This document shows positions 55,076 to 63,539 of a DNA stretch of 64,000 nucleotides, piece by piece (position 1 is the first letter of the stretch; each line of letters opens with the position of its first letter). This DNA comes from Streptomyces peucetius. GTDB lineage: Bacteria > Actinomycetota > Actinomycetes > Streptomycetales > Streptomycetaceae. The notes below the pieces were generated by a model that was given only the letters and a program-made list of their open reading frames with translations, had not been told where the DNA came from and searched no databases. The translations under genes and the position numbers were made by a program. Where the stretch lies: contig NZ_CP107567.1 in the NCBI RefSeq assembly GCF_025854275.1, forward strand, positions 7,874,001-7,938,000, read 5' to 3'.

Positions 55076-57112
55076 ATGAGCGCACTCATCGACAAACGGG
55101 ACATGACCTACGACCGCCTGGGCGCGGTGGAGGGAGCCGACGCCTTCCTGGAGTCGACCGGCCCGGACGACGCCACCCGCACAGCCCAGCACGGCAAGCT
55201 GAACCGCTTCACCGGGCACCTGGGCGAGCTGCGCACGGCCGACGCTCCCGGATTCGCCGCACAGGACGAGACCCGCGCGGTCTCGGACGCCGACTACATC
55301 GCCCGTGCCAAGGCCTACCTCACCTCGGTGTCGGAGATGATCGGATTCGCACCCGAGGAGCCGGTGGAATTCGAGGCCGATCCGGCGGTGACGACCACGA
55401 GCGAGGGCATGCGGGTGGTGAGCCTGCGGCAGACGCTCAACGGCATCGAGGTGTGGGCGATGTCGCCGAAGGTGTGGCTTCACGAGGGCGGCCGGGTCGA
55501 CCGGATCGTCGGGCAGACGGCGAGCGTGCCGGCGGACACGGCGGCGAAGCCGGCGGTCTTGGCCGAGACGGCTCTGCGGGTGGCCGCCGCGAAGGCCGCC
55601 GAGCCGCGTACGCTCGAGAGCCCCTTCGGCACGGACGAACTCCCCCCTCTGGACCTCTCGGAGGGCTTCGAGCGCCTGTCGCACCAGCCGCGCAACGACC
55701 AGCCCATGACGTTCAGCAAGGGACCGTTCGAGGAGCCCGTCCCGGCCCGGCTGGTGTACCTCAACATGGGCGATCACGTCCGGCTGACGTGGCTGTTCGT
55801 CTTCTCCAGGGAGAACCTGGCCGCCCAGTACCAGGCGCTCGTCGAGGCCGACGACCGGACCGCGGACATCAGCGCGCCGGAGATCCTCTACTTCTACGAC
55901 ACCACCGACCACGCGGTCGCCGGACACGTCTTCCGGCAGAACCCGGGCGAGAGCACCTTCGCCGAGGTGCCCTTCCCGCTGCCCGCGAGCGACTATCCCA
56001 CCCTCCTGCCGACGGGCTTCCCTCCCGAGTTCATGGCCTGGACCCAGCCGCAGAACGGCAGCCTCACGACCGAGGGCAACAATGTGCGCGCCCTCAACGG
56101 GACGAGCCGGCAACCCGTGCGGATCACGCTCGACAACGCCGGCAACGGCGTGTTCAAGGCACGGGAGGACACGCCCGAGCAGTTCGTCACCAACATCTTC
56201 TACTTCTGCAACTACATGCACGACTTCTTCATGACGCTCGGCTTCACGGAGGAGCACGGCAACTTCCAGACCACGAACCCGACCGGGCTGGGCAAGGGCG
56301 CCGATCCCGTCCTCGCCTTCGCGCACCCGGGGCCGGTGTTCGGGACGGCCAACATGTCGACACGGGCGGACGGGCTGGCCGCGGTGATGAACATGGGCCT
56401 GGTCAGAAGCGGCGGCCGCGAACGCCACACGGCCAACGACGCGGACGTGGTGTTCCACGAGTTCGTCCACGGCGTGACGAACCGCCTCGTGGGCGGCCTG
56501 TTCGACGCGAACGGCCTGCAGGAGGAGCAGTCCCAGGCGATGGGGGAGGGCTGGGGAGACTACTTCGCGCTCACCACCCGGAACTTCTCCCACTCGGACG
56601 AGCGGGTGGTCACCGGCAGTTGGGTGGTCGGGCGGCCGGAAGGCATCCGGCAGCGGCCCTACGACTCGCGGTACCCCGGCAGTTTCGGGGACATCGGCAA
56701 GGGCCCCGGAGAGATCTCCGGCGCCGGCAACGAGGACCTGACGTACCAGGAGGTCCACGACGTCGGCGAGATCTGGTGCGCGGCGCTCATGGAGGTGACC
56801 CGCAAGGTCTCCGCCGCGCTCGGTGACAAGACGCGGGGTTACCGCCTGACCTGGCAGGCCGTCGTCGACGGTCTCAAGCTCACACCGAAGGACCCGTCGT
56901 TCCTCATGGCACGCGACGCCGTCCTCAGCGCCTTCAAGGCGATGAGGAACGAGAGTGGCCCGCTGACCGCCGAGGAGTACGAACAGGTCCGCGGCGCGGC
57001 CTGGAGCGCCTTCGCGCGGTTCGGGATGGGCTTCGACGCCTTCTGCCCGAACGCCTCCTTCTTCGGGTGCCGGGGCGGCACGCGGATGCCGCCGCCCGGG
57101 CGGGACGACTGA
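55076..57112 (+). CDS. M36 (fungalysin-type) zinc metallopeptidase
   Basis: 678 residues, ATG at 55076 preceded by GGGGAA. The zinc site HEFVH is at 461-465 (VVFHEFVHGVTNRL), and the third ligand glutamate is near 491 in AMGEGWGDY. The N-terminal 330 residues correspond to the fungalysin propeptide region (RQTLNGIEVW is typical), and NIFYFCNYMHDFFMTLGF precedes the catalytic domain. Fungalysins are normally secreted with a propeptide, but here the protein starts with a polar sequence (MSALIDKRDMTYDRLG) and has no signal peptide. It sits 36 bp after the HAD-M28 gene and 33 bp before the protease-nuclease gene, evidently one operon. Confidence 0.92.
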   Translation: MSALIDKRDMTYDRLGAVEGADAFLESTGPDDATRTAQHGKLNRFTGHLGELRTADAPGFAAQDETRAVSDADYIARAKAYLTSVSEMIGFAPEEPVEFEADPAVTTTSEGMRVVSLRQTLNGIEVWAMSPKVWLHEGGRVDRIVGQTASVPADTAAKPAVLAETALRVAAAKAAEPRTLESPFGTDELPPLDLSEGFERLSHQPRNDQPMTFSKGPFEEPVPARLVYLNMGDHVRLTWLFVFSRENLAAQYQALVEADDRTADISAPEILYFYDTTDHAVAGHVFRQNPGESTFAEVPFPLPASDYPTLLPTGFPPEFMAWTQPQNGSLTTEGNNVRALNGTSRQPVRITLDNAGNGVFKAREDTPEQFVTNIFYFCNYMHDFFMTLGFTEEHGNFQTTNPTGLGKGADPVLAFAHPGPVFGTANMSTRADGLAAVMNMGLVRSGGRERHTANDADVVFHEFVHGVTNRLVGGLFDANGLQEEQSQAMGEGWGDYFALTTRNFSHSDERVVTGSWVVGRPEGIRQRPYDSRYPGSFGDIGKGPGEISGAGNEDLTYQEVHDVGEIWCAALMEVTRKVSAALGDKTRGYRLTWQAVVDGLKLTPKDPSFLMARDAVLSAFKAMRNESGPLTAEEYEQVRGAAWSAFARFGMGFDAFCPNASFFGCRGGTRMPPPGRDD

Positions 57113-57145
57113 GACATCACGGGAAGCGGGCGAGGAGGCCGGACC

Positions 57146-59383
57146 ATGGCGATATCAGAACGCGTGTCCGAGGCGGAAGCGGACTACCTGTCACAACTCG
57201 AGGCGGCAGCGCGGCGCTATACGGACCGTACCGCGGAACGCGAGCGCACCCGGTCCGTGCTCGACGATCGCGGCGTCCTGTACGCCGACGAGCCGGAACG
57301 GGTCGGCAAACGGCTGGCCCGGCTGGGTGCCGACTGGTCCCTGGCCCGGGCGATCGAGAACTCCCCCACGGAGCCGGCCGCCACCGCGGGCAGCACCCTG
57401 CCCCTGCCCCCGGGCAGCTTCGACGCCGATGTCCTGGGGCTGGAACGGCTCATCGGGCGCAACAACCTCACCCCCGTCGCGTTCCTGGAGGACGGCACAC
57501 GTGCCGCCCGCCCGGTGGGACGGATCACCACCGCCGGACCGGGAGGCGGCCACGGCACGGGATTCATGGTGTCCCCGTCCCTGCTGCTCACCAACAACCA
57601 TGTGCTGCGCAGCAGGGAGACGGCGGGCAGAAGCGTCGTCGCGTTCAACTTCCAGGCGGGGCCCGACGGCGAAGCACTCACCCCGGTCGTGTTCCCGCTG
57701 GAGCCCCAGCGGTTCTTCGTGACCGAGCGGGCCCTGGACTTCAGCCTCGTCGCGGTGGCACAGCGCAACGCACGGGGCGATCCGCTCTCGGCGTTCGGAT
57801 GGCTGCCCCTCAGCGGAGCGCAGGGAAAGGTCATTCTCGGCGAGTTCGTCAACGTCATCCAGCACCCGCGGGGCGAGCCGAAACAACTCGCGCTCCGCGA
57901 GAACCAGGTCGTCGACCTGCTGGACCGGTTCCTGCACTACGCGTCCGACACCGACCAGGGGTCGTCGGGGTCCCCGGTGTTCAACGACCAGTGGGAGGTC
58001 GTCGCGCTGCACCACTCGGCGGTTCCCGTGACCGACGCGGCGAACAGGCCGCTGAGCGTCGGCGGAGGCGTATGGACACCGGAGACGGGCGAGCACCGGA
58101 TCGCCTGGAAGGCCAATGAGGGTGTGCGGATCAGCCGCGTCCTGCAGGCGCTGCGCGAGATCACACTCACCGGAGGGGAAGCACGACTGCGGGACGAGGT
58201 GTTCACCGCCCCGGCCGCACCGCCGCCGATGGCCGCCTCCCACCGTTCGGTGGCCCCGTCCTCGCCCGACGGCGCCACGGCGGGCGAGTCTGTCGCGGCC
58301 GCCGGCGTCGGTATGGCCGTGCCCGGCGGAGGCGTCGCCGGGGACGGAACGTTCCTCTTCGAGGACGCCGTTCGTTTCACGGTCCCCTTGCGGTTCAGGG
58401 TCTCCCTGGGCCCGGCGGACGGCGCAAGGCGAGGGCCTGAGCCGGCCGGCCGGGCCGCCGTGGCGCCCGCCGGCGCCCCGCCCGCAACAGACGCGCACGG
58501 GCAGTCGGGTGCCGCTCTCGCGGTCGAGAGGGACGTCGACGCGGCCCTGGTCAACTTCCGGCTCGGACAGGAGCGTGCGTACCTCGACCGTGCCGCCGAC
58601 AAGGCCGCACGCGACGCCTACTACGCGGGGGCCCGCACCGGTGACGGCACGGCGCTGCGCACGGCACTGACCCGGCTGCTGGAGGACACGCACGCGCCGA
58701 GGCCGGCCTACAAGCCGATCCGTCTCGTGTACCCGTGGGTCGACCTGCACAAGGACGGCCGGCTGCGCAGCATCTACTCCGGCAGGACCTTCACGGCCGA
58801 GGAGCTCATCCGCTCCGACGCCGCCGTCGAGACCGCCCGCATCGCACGTCTGGAGGAACTCCTGGTGCGTGAGAGCACCGCGGGGCCCGCCGAACTGGCG
58901 GCGGAGTTCGACGCCCTGGAGGCGTCGATGCCCTTCAACTGCGAGCACGTCGTCCCGCAGTCGTGGTTCGCCAAGAAGGAACCCATGCGGGGAGACCTCC
59001 ACCACCTCTTCGCCTGCGAGGTGGGATGCAACAGCTTCCGTGGCAACTTCCCCTACGTCGACTTCCCGGGCTTCGAGGAGGCCGTCCGGCACGAGTGCGG
59101 AATGCGCGAGGCGGTGGGATTCGAGCCCGAGAAAGGCAAGGGCGCCGTCGCGAGGGCCACCCTGTACTTCCTGCTGCGCTACCCCGGACTCATCGGTGAT
59201 GCCGCGCGGGAGTTCCCCGAGGAGCGGCTGCCGGTGCTGCTCTCCTGGCACGACCGCGAGCCGGTGAGCGAGTACGAGTTGCACCGCAATGCCGCGATCG
59301 CCGAGATCCAGGGCAATCGCAACCCGCTGATAGACCACCCGGAGTGGGCCCACGAGCTCGACTTCTCCGGCGTGTGGCCCTGA
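57146..59383 (+). CDS. Trypsin-like serine protease fused to endonuclease I (EndA/NucM)
   Basis: 745 residues, ATG at 57146 preceded by GAGGAGG. After a helical, charged N-terminus (1-90), a trypsin-like domain spans about 95-345 with a full triad: His152 (LTNNHVL), Asp198 (ALDFSLV) and Ser274 (QGSSGSPVF). A Pro/Ala/Gly-rich linker (about 350-460) leads to an endonuclease I domain (about 520-745): NCEHVVPQSWF with His601, then MRGDLHHLFACEVGCNSFRGN and RNPLIDHPEW near the end, the beta-beta-alpha-metal nuclease signature. No signal peptide. EndA/NucM enzymes are usually stand-alone secreted nucleases, so joining one to a protease suggests an intracellular or specially delivered effector, or a nuclease released by proteolysis. 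Last gene of the three-peptidase operon. Confidence 0.92.
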   Translation: MAISERVSEAEADYLSQLEAAARRYTDRTAERERTRSVLDDRGVLYADEPERVGKRLARLGADWSLARAIENSPTEPAATAGSTLPLPPGSFDADVLGLERLIGRNNLTPVAFLEDGTRAARPVGRITTAGPGGGHGTGFMVSPSLLLTNNHVLRSRETAGRSVVAFNFQAGPDGEALTPVVFPLEPQRFFVTERALDFSLVAVAQRNARGDPLSAFGWLPLSGAQGKVILGEFVNVIQHPRGEPKQLALRENQVVDLLDRFLHYASDTDQGSSGSPVFNDQWEVVALHHSAVPVTDAANRPLSVGGGVWTPETGEHRIAWKANEGVRISRVLQALREITLTGGEARLRDEVFTAPAAPPPMAASHRSVAPSSPDGATAGESVAAAGVGMAVPGGGVAGDGTFLFEDAVRFTVPLRFRVSLGPADGARRGPEPAGRAAVAPAGAPPATDAHGQSGAALAVERDVDAALVNFRLGQERAYLDRAADKAARDAYYAGARTGDGTALRTALTRLLEDTHAPRPAYKPIRLVYPWVDLHKDGRLRSIYSGRTFTAEELIRSDAAVETARIARLEELLVRESTAGPAELAAEFDALEASMPFNCEHVVPQSWFAKKEPMRGDLHHLFACEVGCNSFRGNFPYVDFPGFEEAVRHECGMREAVGFEPEKGKGAVARATLYFLLRYPGLIGDAAREFPEERLPVLLSWHDREPVSEYELHRNAAIAEIQGNRNPLIDHPEWAHELDFSGVWP

Positions 59384-59804
59384 ACACCCCTGCCAGACGA
59401 GCCGGCGCGGCCGGCCGCGCGGATGCAGCGTCAGATGCCCGCCCGCCGGGCGGCCGCGACGGCAATGCAACCTCGGACCGCCGGGCTCGGGCCGCAGCTC
59501 CACCGTCCAGGTGCGCGGCCCCGGCCACTGTGTGGTCCAAGGCCTCATGGCGTGCGCCTACCTCCCTGCTCATGACGCGGGTTGACGGCCCGGCGTGCTG
59601 CTCTGGCACCGCAGTGGGGGAGTGCGGTGGCAGCACACCGTAGTTGCAGACCTCTGCACCCCAACGCGCCGCCCCAGAGCGGGCACAGGACCCATGCCGA
59701 TCGTGGAGGTCGTCAGGGGCGGGACGGCGACGCCGCCGTCGGCGGTGTGAGCCTGCTCGGAGGTCCGAACCGACTGCGCTGGGAGACGACGGCTCCGCTG
59801 CCGG
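59384..59804. other. Intergenic stretch, no gene seen
   Basis: About 420 bp after the protease-nuclease gene. GC-rich inverted repeats occur just after its stop (about 59400-59460), possibly acting as a terminator, and an imperfect hairpin near 59598-59635. No coding sequence was recognised on either strand. Confidence 0.4.
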
Positions 59805-60230
59805 TCACGGTGCGGGGTCCTGCACGACCGGCAGTTCCGCGAGGCCGCGGAAGGCCGGGAACGGGACCTCCATCCACTTCGGCTCAGCCGCGGGGTCGGC
59901 CGGAGCGAGTTTCGGGAACCGGCTGAACAGGCTGGTGAGGGCGAGCTGCATCTCCAGCCGCGCCAGCGGAGCGCCCAGGCAGTAGTGGCTGCCGTGGCCG
60001 AACCCCAGGTGGGCGACCGGCTTGGCGAAGATGACCATGGCGGTGATCGAGCCGAGCACCACGCCGACGGCGAGGTTGTGGGTGACGACCACGGCGACGA
60101 CGGTGACGACCATGACGGTGGTCTCGCCGACCGGCATCCGCTTGAGCGTCTTCGGCTGGACCGACTGCCAGTCGAACGTGGCGAAGGAAGGGAGTCCGCG
60201 ATCCGCGAGGTGATCAGGGGCACCGGCTTC
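59805..60230 (-). pseudogene. Chimeric relic: SulP transporter piece joined to a P450 C-terminus
   Basis: On the minus strand one open frame encodes a SulP sulfate-permease-like segment (LPSFATFDWQSVQPKTLKRM, then GETTVMVVTVVAVVVTHNLA and IFAKPVAHL), running directly into a cytochrome P450 C-terminus (GFGHGSHYCLGAPLARLEM with the heme cysteine, then the final 50 residues). Both families lack most of their length, and the junction lies at about 60000. It is the scar of a deletion or rearrangement, not a working gene, although the frame is intact. Confidence 0.75.
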
Positions 60231-60382
60231 ACCAGGTTCCGCCGAGCAGCGCAGACCCCGTTCAACCCCGTGTACGAGATCCGACCGTAGCGCCGCCCGG
60301 GCCGGCGCGGTTGCAACGGTCGGCCACCGGGCGAAGATGGAGCCATGGAGAAATTGCCGGGCCGACAGGAAGGCGGCTGGCC

Positions 60383-61192
60383 ATGGGTGAGCACGTTGGC
60401 GCCGGTGACCTCGATATCTGGACGGAACAGGTCGGTCAGGGACCGGACGTCCTGCTCATCGGCGGCTTGGGCGACACCGTCGAATCGTGGCAGTTCCAGC
60501 TCGACGGGCTCTCGGACCGTTACCGTCTGATCGCCTTCGACAACCGGGGGGCCGGCCGGACCGCGATGCCTGACGGTCCCGTCTCCGTGGAGATGATGGC
60601 GGACGACGCAGCCGCGCTTCTCCGGGCTGTTGACGTTTCCTCTGCACATGTGGCGGGCTTCTCCGGCGGCAGCATCATCGCCCAGGAGCTGGCGCTCCGC
60701 CACCCGGAGCTGGTGCGCAGCCTCGTCCTGCAGAGCACATGGCCGGTGATGGACCCGTACCTGCGCTCCTGGGCACGGTTCATCCGGTGGCTGGTGGCGG
60801 TCGCTCCGAGTGAGCGCGCGTTCCTTGAGGGCTTCTATCTCGACATCTACACAGCGCGGGCGCACAACGACGGAAGCGTCGACCAGACCATCCAGGAGGT
60901 GCTCGCCTTCCCCCACAAGCAGGCGGTCGAGGATGTCCAGCGGTTTCTCGATGCCTTCATCGACCACGACACCACCGACCGCCTGCCGCGGATCGCAGCG
61001 CCGACGCTCGTCCTCGCCGGCGGCCGCGACACGACCGCGCGTCCGCCGCTCTGCCGCGCCGTGGCCGAACGGATCCCGGACGCCCTGTTCGAAGTCATGG
61101 AGGAGGAGGCACACCAGCCCTTCCAGGAAGTGCCGGACGAATGGAATGCGCGTGTCGATGCGTTCTGGCGGGACACGGGGACACGCGGCTGA
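60383..61192 (+). CDS. Alpha/beta hydrolase
   Basis: 269 residues from ATG at 60383 with AGGAAGG upstream; the frame is open further left but that sequence is Arg-rich and unconvincing. Alpha/beta-hydrolase features: LLIGGLGDTVESW oxyanion region, AFDNRGAGRT, nucleophile elbow GFSGGS, late Asp in LAGGRDTTARP and His in EEEAHQPFQE. Single domain, no signal peptide or helix. The closest general type is the 3-oxoadipate enol-lactonase/haloperoxidase-like group; the substrate cannot be told. It stands alone between relics. Confidence 0.88.
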   Translation: MGEHVGAGDLDIWTEQVGQGPDVLLIGGLGDTVESWQFQLDGLSDRYRLIAFDNRGAGRTAMPDGPVSVEMMADDAAALLRAVDVSSAHVAGFSGGSIIAQELALRHPELVRSLVLQSTWPVMDPYLRSWARFIRWLVAVAPSERAFLEGFYLDIYTARAHNDGSVDQTIQEVLAFPHKQAVEDVQRFLDAFIDHDTTDRLPRIAAPTLVLAGGRDTTARPPLCRAVAERIPDALFEVMEEEAHQPFQEVPDEWNARVDAFWRDTGTRG

Positions 61193-61347
61193 ACCATCCA
61201 TGCCACCTCACCGGTGACAACCTGCTTTCCCGCGACGCCGGAAAGGCGGCCGGTGGCTGTAGAAGCCGGTGGCCAAGAAGGCACAACCGCGCAGGAGACG
61301 GCCCGGACGGACGCCGGAGTACGTGTGCGGCCGCTGTCCGCGGGCCG

Positions 61348-63021
61348 TCAGCAGCAGCCGCCGTCCGCCGCGCCCGCGACCGCTGCGGAACGGCAGAAGC
61401 AGGACGCGTTGATCGGTACGTCCGCCATGGCGGACGCCAGCTTCAGTTGCTGGGCCACGATCTGCGCTTCCGCGGTCTTGCCCAGACGCCGGAGACACTC
61501 GTGGAATCCGTGCAGCGACCATACGTTGCCGGGGTGTTGTGAAGGACGCGGCAGGGTGTCATCGAGGCCCAGGTCGGCCCGGTAGACGGCCTCCGCCTCT
61601 TCCACGCGCCCCTGTTCGAGAAGCAGGGCGCCGTACGCGTGCCGGGTGGGCTGCATCCATCCCCACGGCTCGTCGTAGGGAAGGCTGTCGTCGAGTGCGA
61701 TCGAACGCTCCAGCGCGGCGAAGGCGGCCTCGTGGTTCCCCTTGCGGTACTCCAGTTCGCCGTCGAGCATCGCCGACGCGATCGCGAGGATGTCGACGCA
61801 GGTGTTGTTGAAAAGCGTGCGTGACTCGGGTACGCGGGAGAGGGCCTCACGGAACAGTTCGCGTTCGGCTTCCGCCTCGGGGATCCGGCCGGTGGCCGAG
61901 CAGGCGACGCCGCGGGCGTAGCGGAGCATCGCGGTGGTCACGCAGTACAGCTGCGGGTCGGCGGGCAGCGGCAGTTCCAGGATGTCGGACCAGCGGCCGA
62001 AGCGGATGAGTACGTGCACCCGCATGGCGAGGAAGCCCTCCAGCCAGTCGGCCATGGGCGGACTGGGCACCCTGAGCAGTTCCTCGGGGATGGAGGCTTC
62101 GAGTTGTGCGGCGGTCTCCAGGGCGGTTGCCGACCGGCCGAGGAACATCGCACCGTAGATCTTGAAGTGGTAGTTGTGCGAGCGGTACAGGGTGTAGAAG
62201 TTCATCGCGCCGGCCCGTGCGTAGTACTTTTCGTCGGCGGTGATCGCGGTGCTGTTGTCCGACACCACACGCCGGTAGTCCCCGCAGAGCACCTCCAGGT
62301 GTGTGGGCATGTGCTGAAGGTGGCCGGCGTCGGGTACGAGACCGCGGAGCCGGTCCGCGACGGGCAGGGCGGCCTCGGGGGTCGGGGACATTTCCATGAG
62401 GTGGATGTACATGTGCAGAAGGCCGGGGTGCTTCTTCCCGGGCCCGGTGCTGATCGCCCGTTCGAGGACCGCCTTGGCCTCCAGCGTGCGGGCGCCTTCC
62501 GCGGGCAGCCCGGTCCGCAGGTCCCACAGCTGCCAGGGCGTGAGGTTCATCTGTGCGTCGGCGTGGAGTGTGGCGACATCGAGGTCATCGGGAGCGAGTT
62601 CGTACACGGCGCGCATGCTGTCCGCGTAGGCCTCGTTCCACACCGAGCAGTCCTCGACCGCTTCCGCCTGCGGGTACCGGTACCGCAACGCTTGGATCAG
62701 GGCCTGTTCGACGGGAGTGGCGCCGGCCGCCTTCTCGTGCGCGCGTTCGACGGCCGCGTGGGTACGCCCGACGGTGCGCGCCAGATCCTCGCCGTCGAAG
62801 AACTCCCAGGGCTTGTTGTAGTTCGGACCGAGGGCGTAGGCGATGCCCCAGTAGGCCATCGCGCAGTCCGGATCCGCCGCGGCGGCGGCTTCGAAGCAGG
62901 AAACGGCCTCCTCGTGGTGGAAGCCGTACGACCAGAGCAGCCCGCGGTCGAACCACATCTGCGCGGACGGGGAGGAGGTCGTCACGGGGCGGGTATGGGT
63001 GCCGAGATCGTAGTAGTCCAT
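61348..63021 (-). CDS. TPR-repeat protein with cysteine-rich tail
   Basis: 557 residues from ATG at 63021 with AGGAGAG five bases upstream, clearly better than starts further out. The N-terminal WFDRGLLWSYGFHHEEAVSCF and DPDCAMAYWGIAYALGPNYN show a TPR pair, and further helical repeats run through the protein (for example EYRKGNHEAAFAALERSIAL and LLEQGRVEEAEAVYRADLGL). Conserved-looking His/Met-rich segments (LLHMYIHLMEMS, HLQHMPTHLEV) lie mid-protein. The last 21 residues hold four cysteines as C-x-C and CC, possibly a metal-binding or lipid-anchored tail. Cytoplasmic by sequence; function unknown. Confidence 0.9.
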   Translation of the reverse strand: MDYYDLGTHTRPVTTSSPSAQMWFDRGLLWSYGFHHEEAVSCFEAAAAADPDCAMAYWGIAYALGPNYNKPWEFFDGEDLARTVGRTHAAVERAHEKAAGATPVEQALIQALRYRYPQAEAVEDCSVWNEAYADSMRAVYELAPDDLDVATLHADAQMNLTPWQLWDLRTGLPAEGARTLEAKAVLERAISTGPGKKHPGLLHMYIHLMEMSPTPEAALPVADRLRGLVPDAGHLQHMPTHLEVLCGDYRRVVSDNSTAITADEKYYARAGAMNFYTLYRSHNYHFKIYGAMFLGRSATALETAAQLEASIPEELLRVPSPPMADWLEGFLAMRVHVLIRFGRWSDILELPLPADPQLYCVTTAMLRYARGVACSATGRIPEAEAERELFREALSRVPESRTLFNNTCVDILAIASAMLDGELEYRKGNHEAAFAALERSIALDDSLPYDEPWGWMQPTRHAYGALLLEQGRVEEAEAVYRADLGLDDTLPRPSQHPGNVWSLHGFHECLRRLGKTAEAQIVAQQLKLASAMADVPINASCFCRSAAVAGAADGGCC

Positions 63022-63539
63022 ACGTCTCTCCTGAGGTACGGCCCGGTCGGCCAGGTGGACGCGCCGCGACCGGCACGCACTGTCCCAACGTGGTGAAGGC
63101 CTCCGGGGACACCTGCAGCCGAGGGTAGAACGTATCTCGCCAGGCCGGGAAACGCGCGCGTCGGGCTTGGTGTGGTTCCCGGCGAGGCGGAAGAGGCGCC
63201 AGCCGATGCCGGCTGGGCTGCCCGCTACGTCGGGTGTGGACGTGCGTGATGCACCCCACCTCCATGCCCGGGGGCGACCGCCGAGGCTCGTCAACCGCTG
63301 GGTGCCGGGGAGGGCTGGCACTCCTCGTGCCACGGTGCACGCGGACTCGGGGCCATCCGTGACCGCCCGGCGTCCCGCCTGGAAGCCTGCCCGGTCCCGG
63401 CGCACCACTGGCGGTAGAGGGGCTCGCAGTCCTGTGTCCAGGCGTCGGGTTCGGGCCAGGATGGGAGGCCACGCGGGCGGCGCCGGCCTCCCGCAGGTGA
63501 CCGAGGATGTCGGCCATGCCGTGATCCGGGTCGCTCTCC
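63022..63539. other. Intergenic stretch, no gene seen
   Basis: Upstream of the TPR gene and downstream of the IS remnant. Frames through it are Arg/Pro-rich and unconvincing. It presumably includes the TPR gene promoter; I could not place it. Confidence 0.4.

Noticed and set aside
59805..60137. A functional small P450
   Set aside because: Only the heme loop and final helix remain; the N-terminal part belongs to a sulfate permease.
62585..63517. 310-residue minus-strand frame overlapping the TPR gene start
   Set aside because: It is out of frame with the TPR gene and has no ribosome site or domain.
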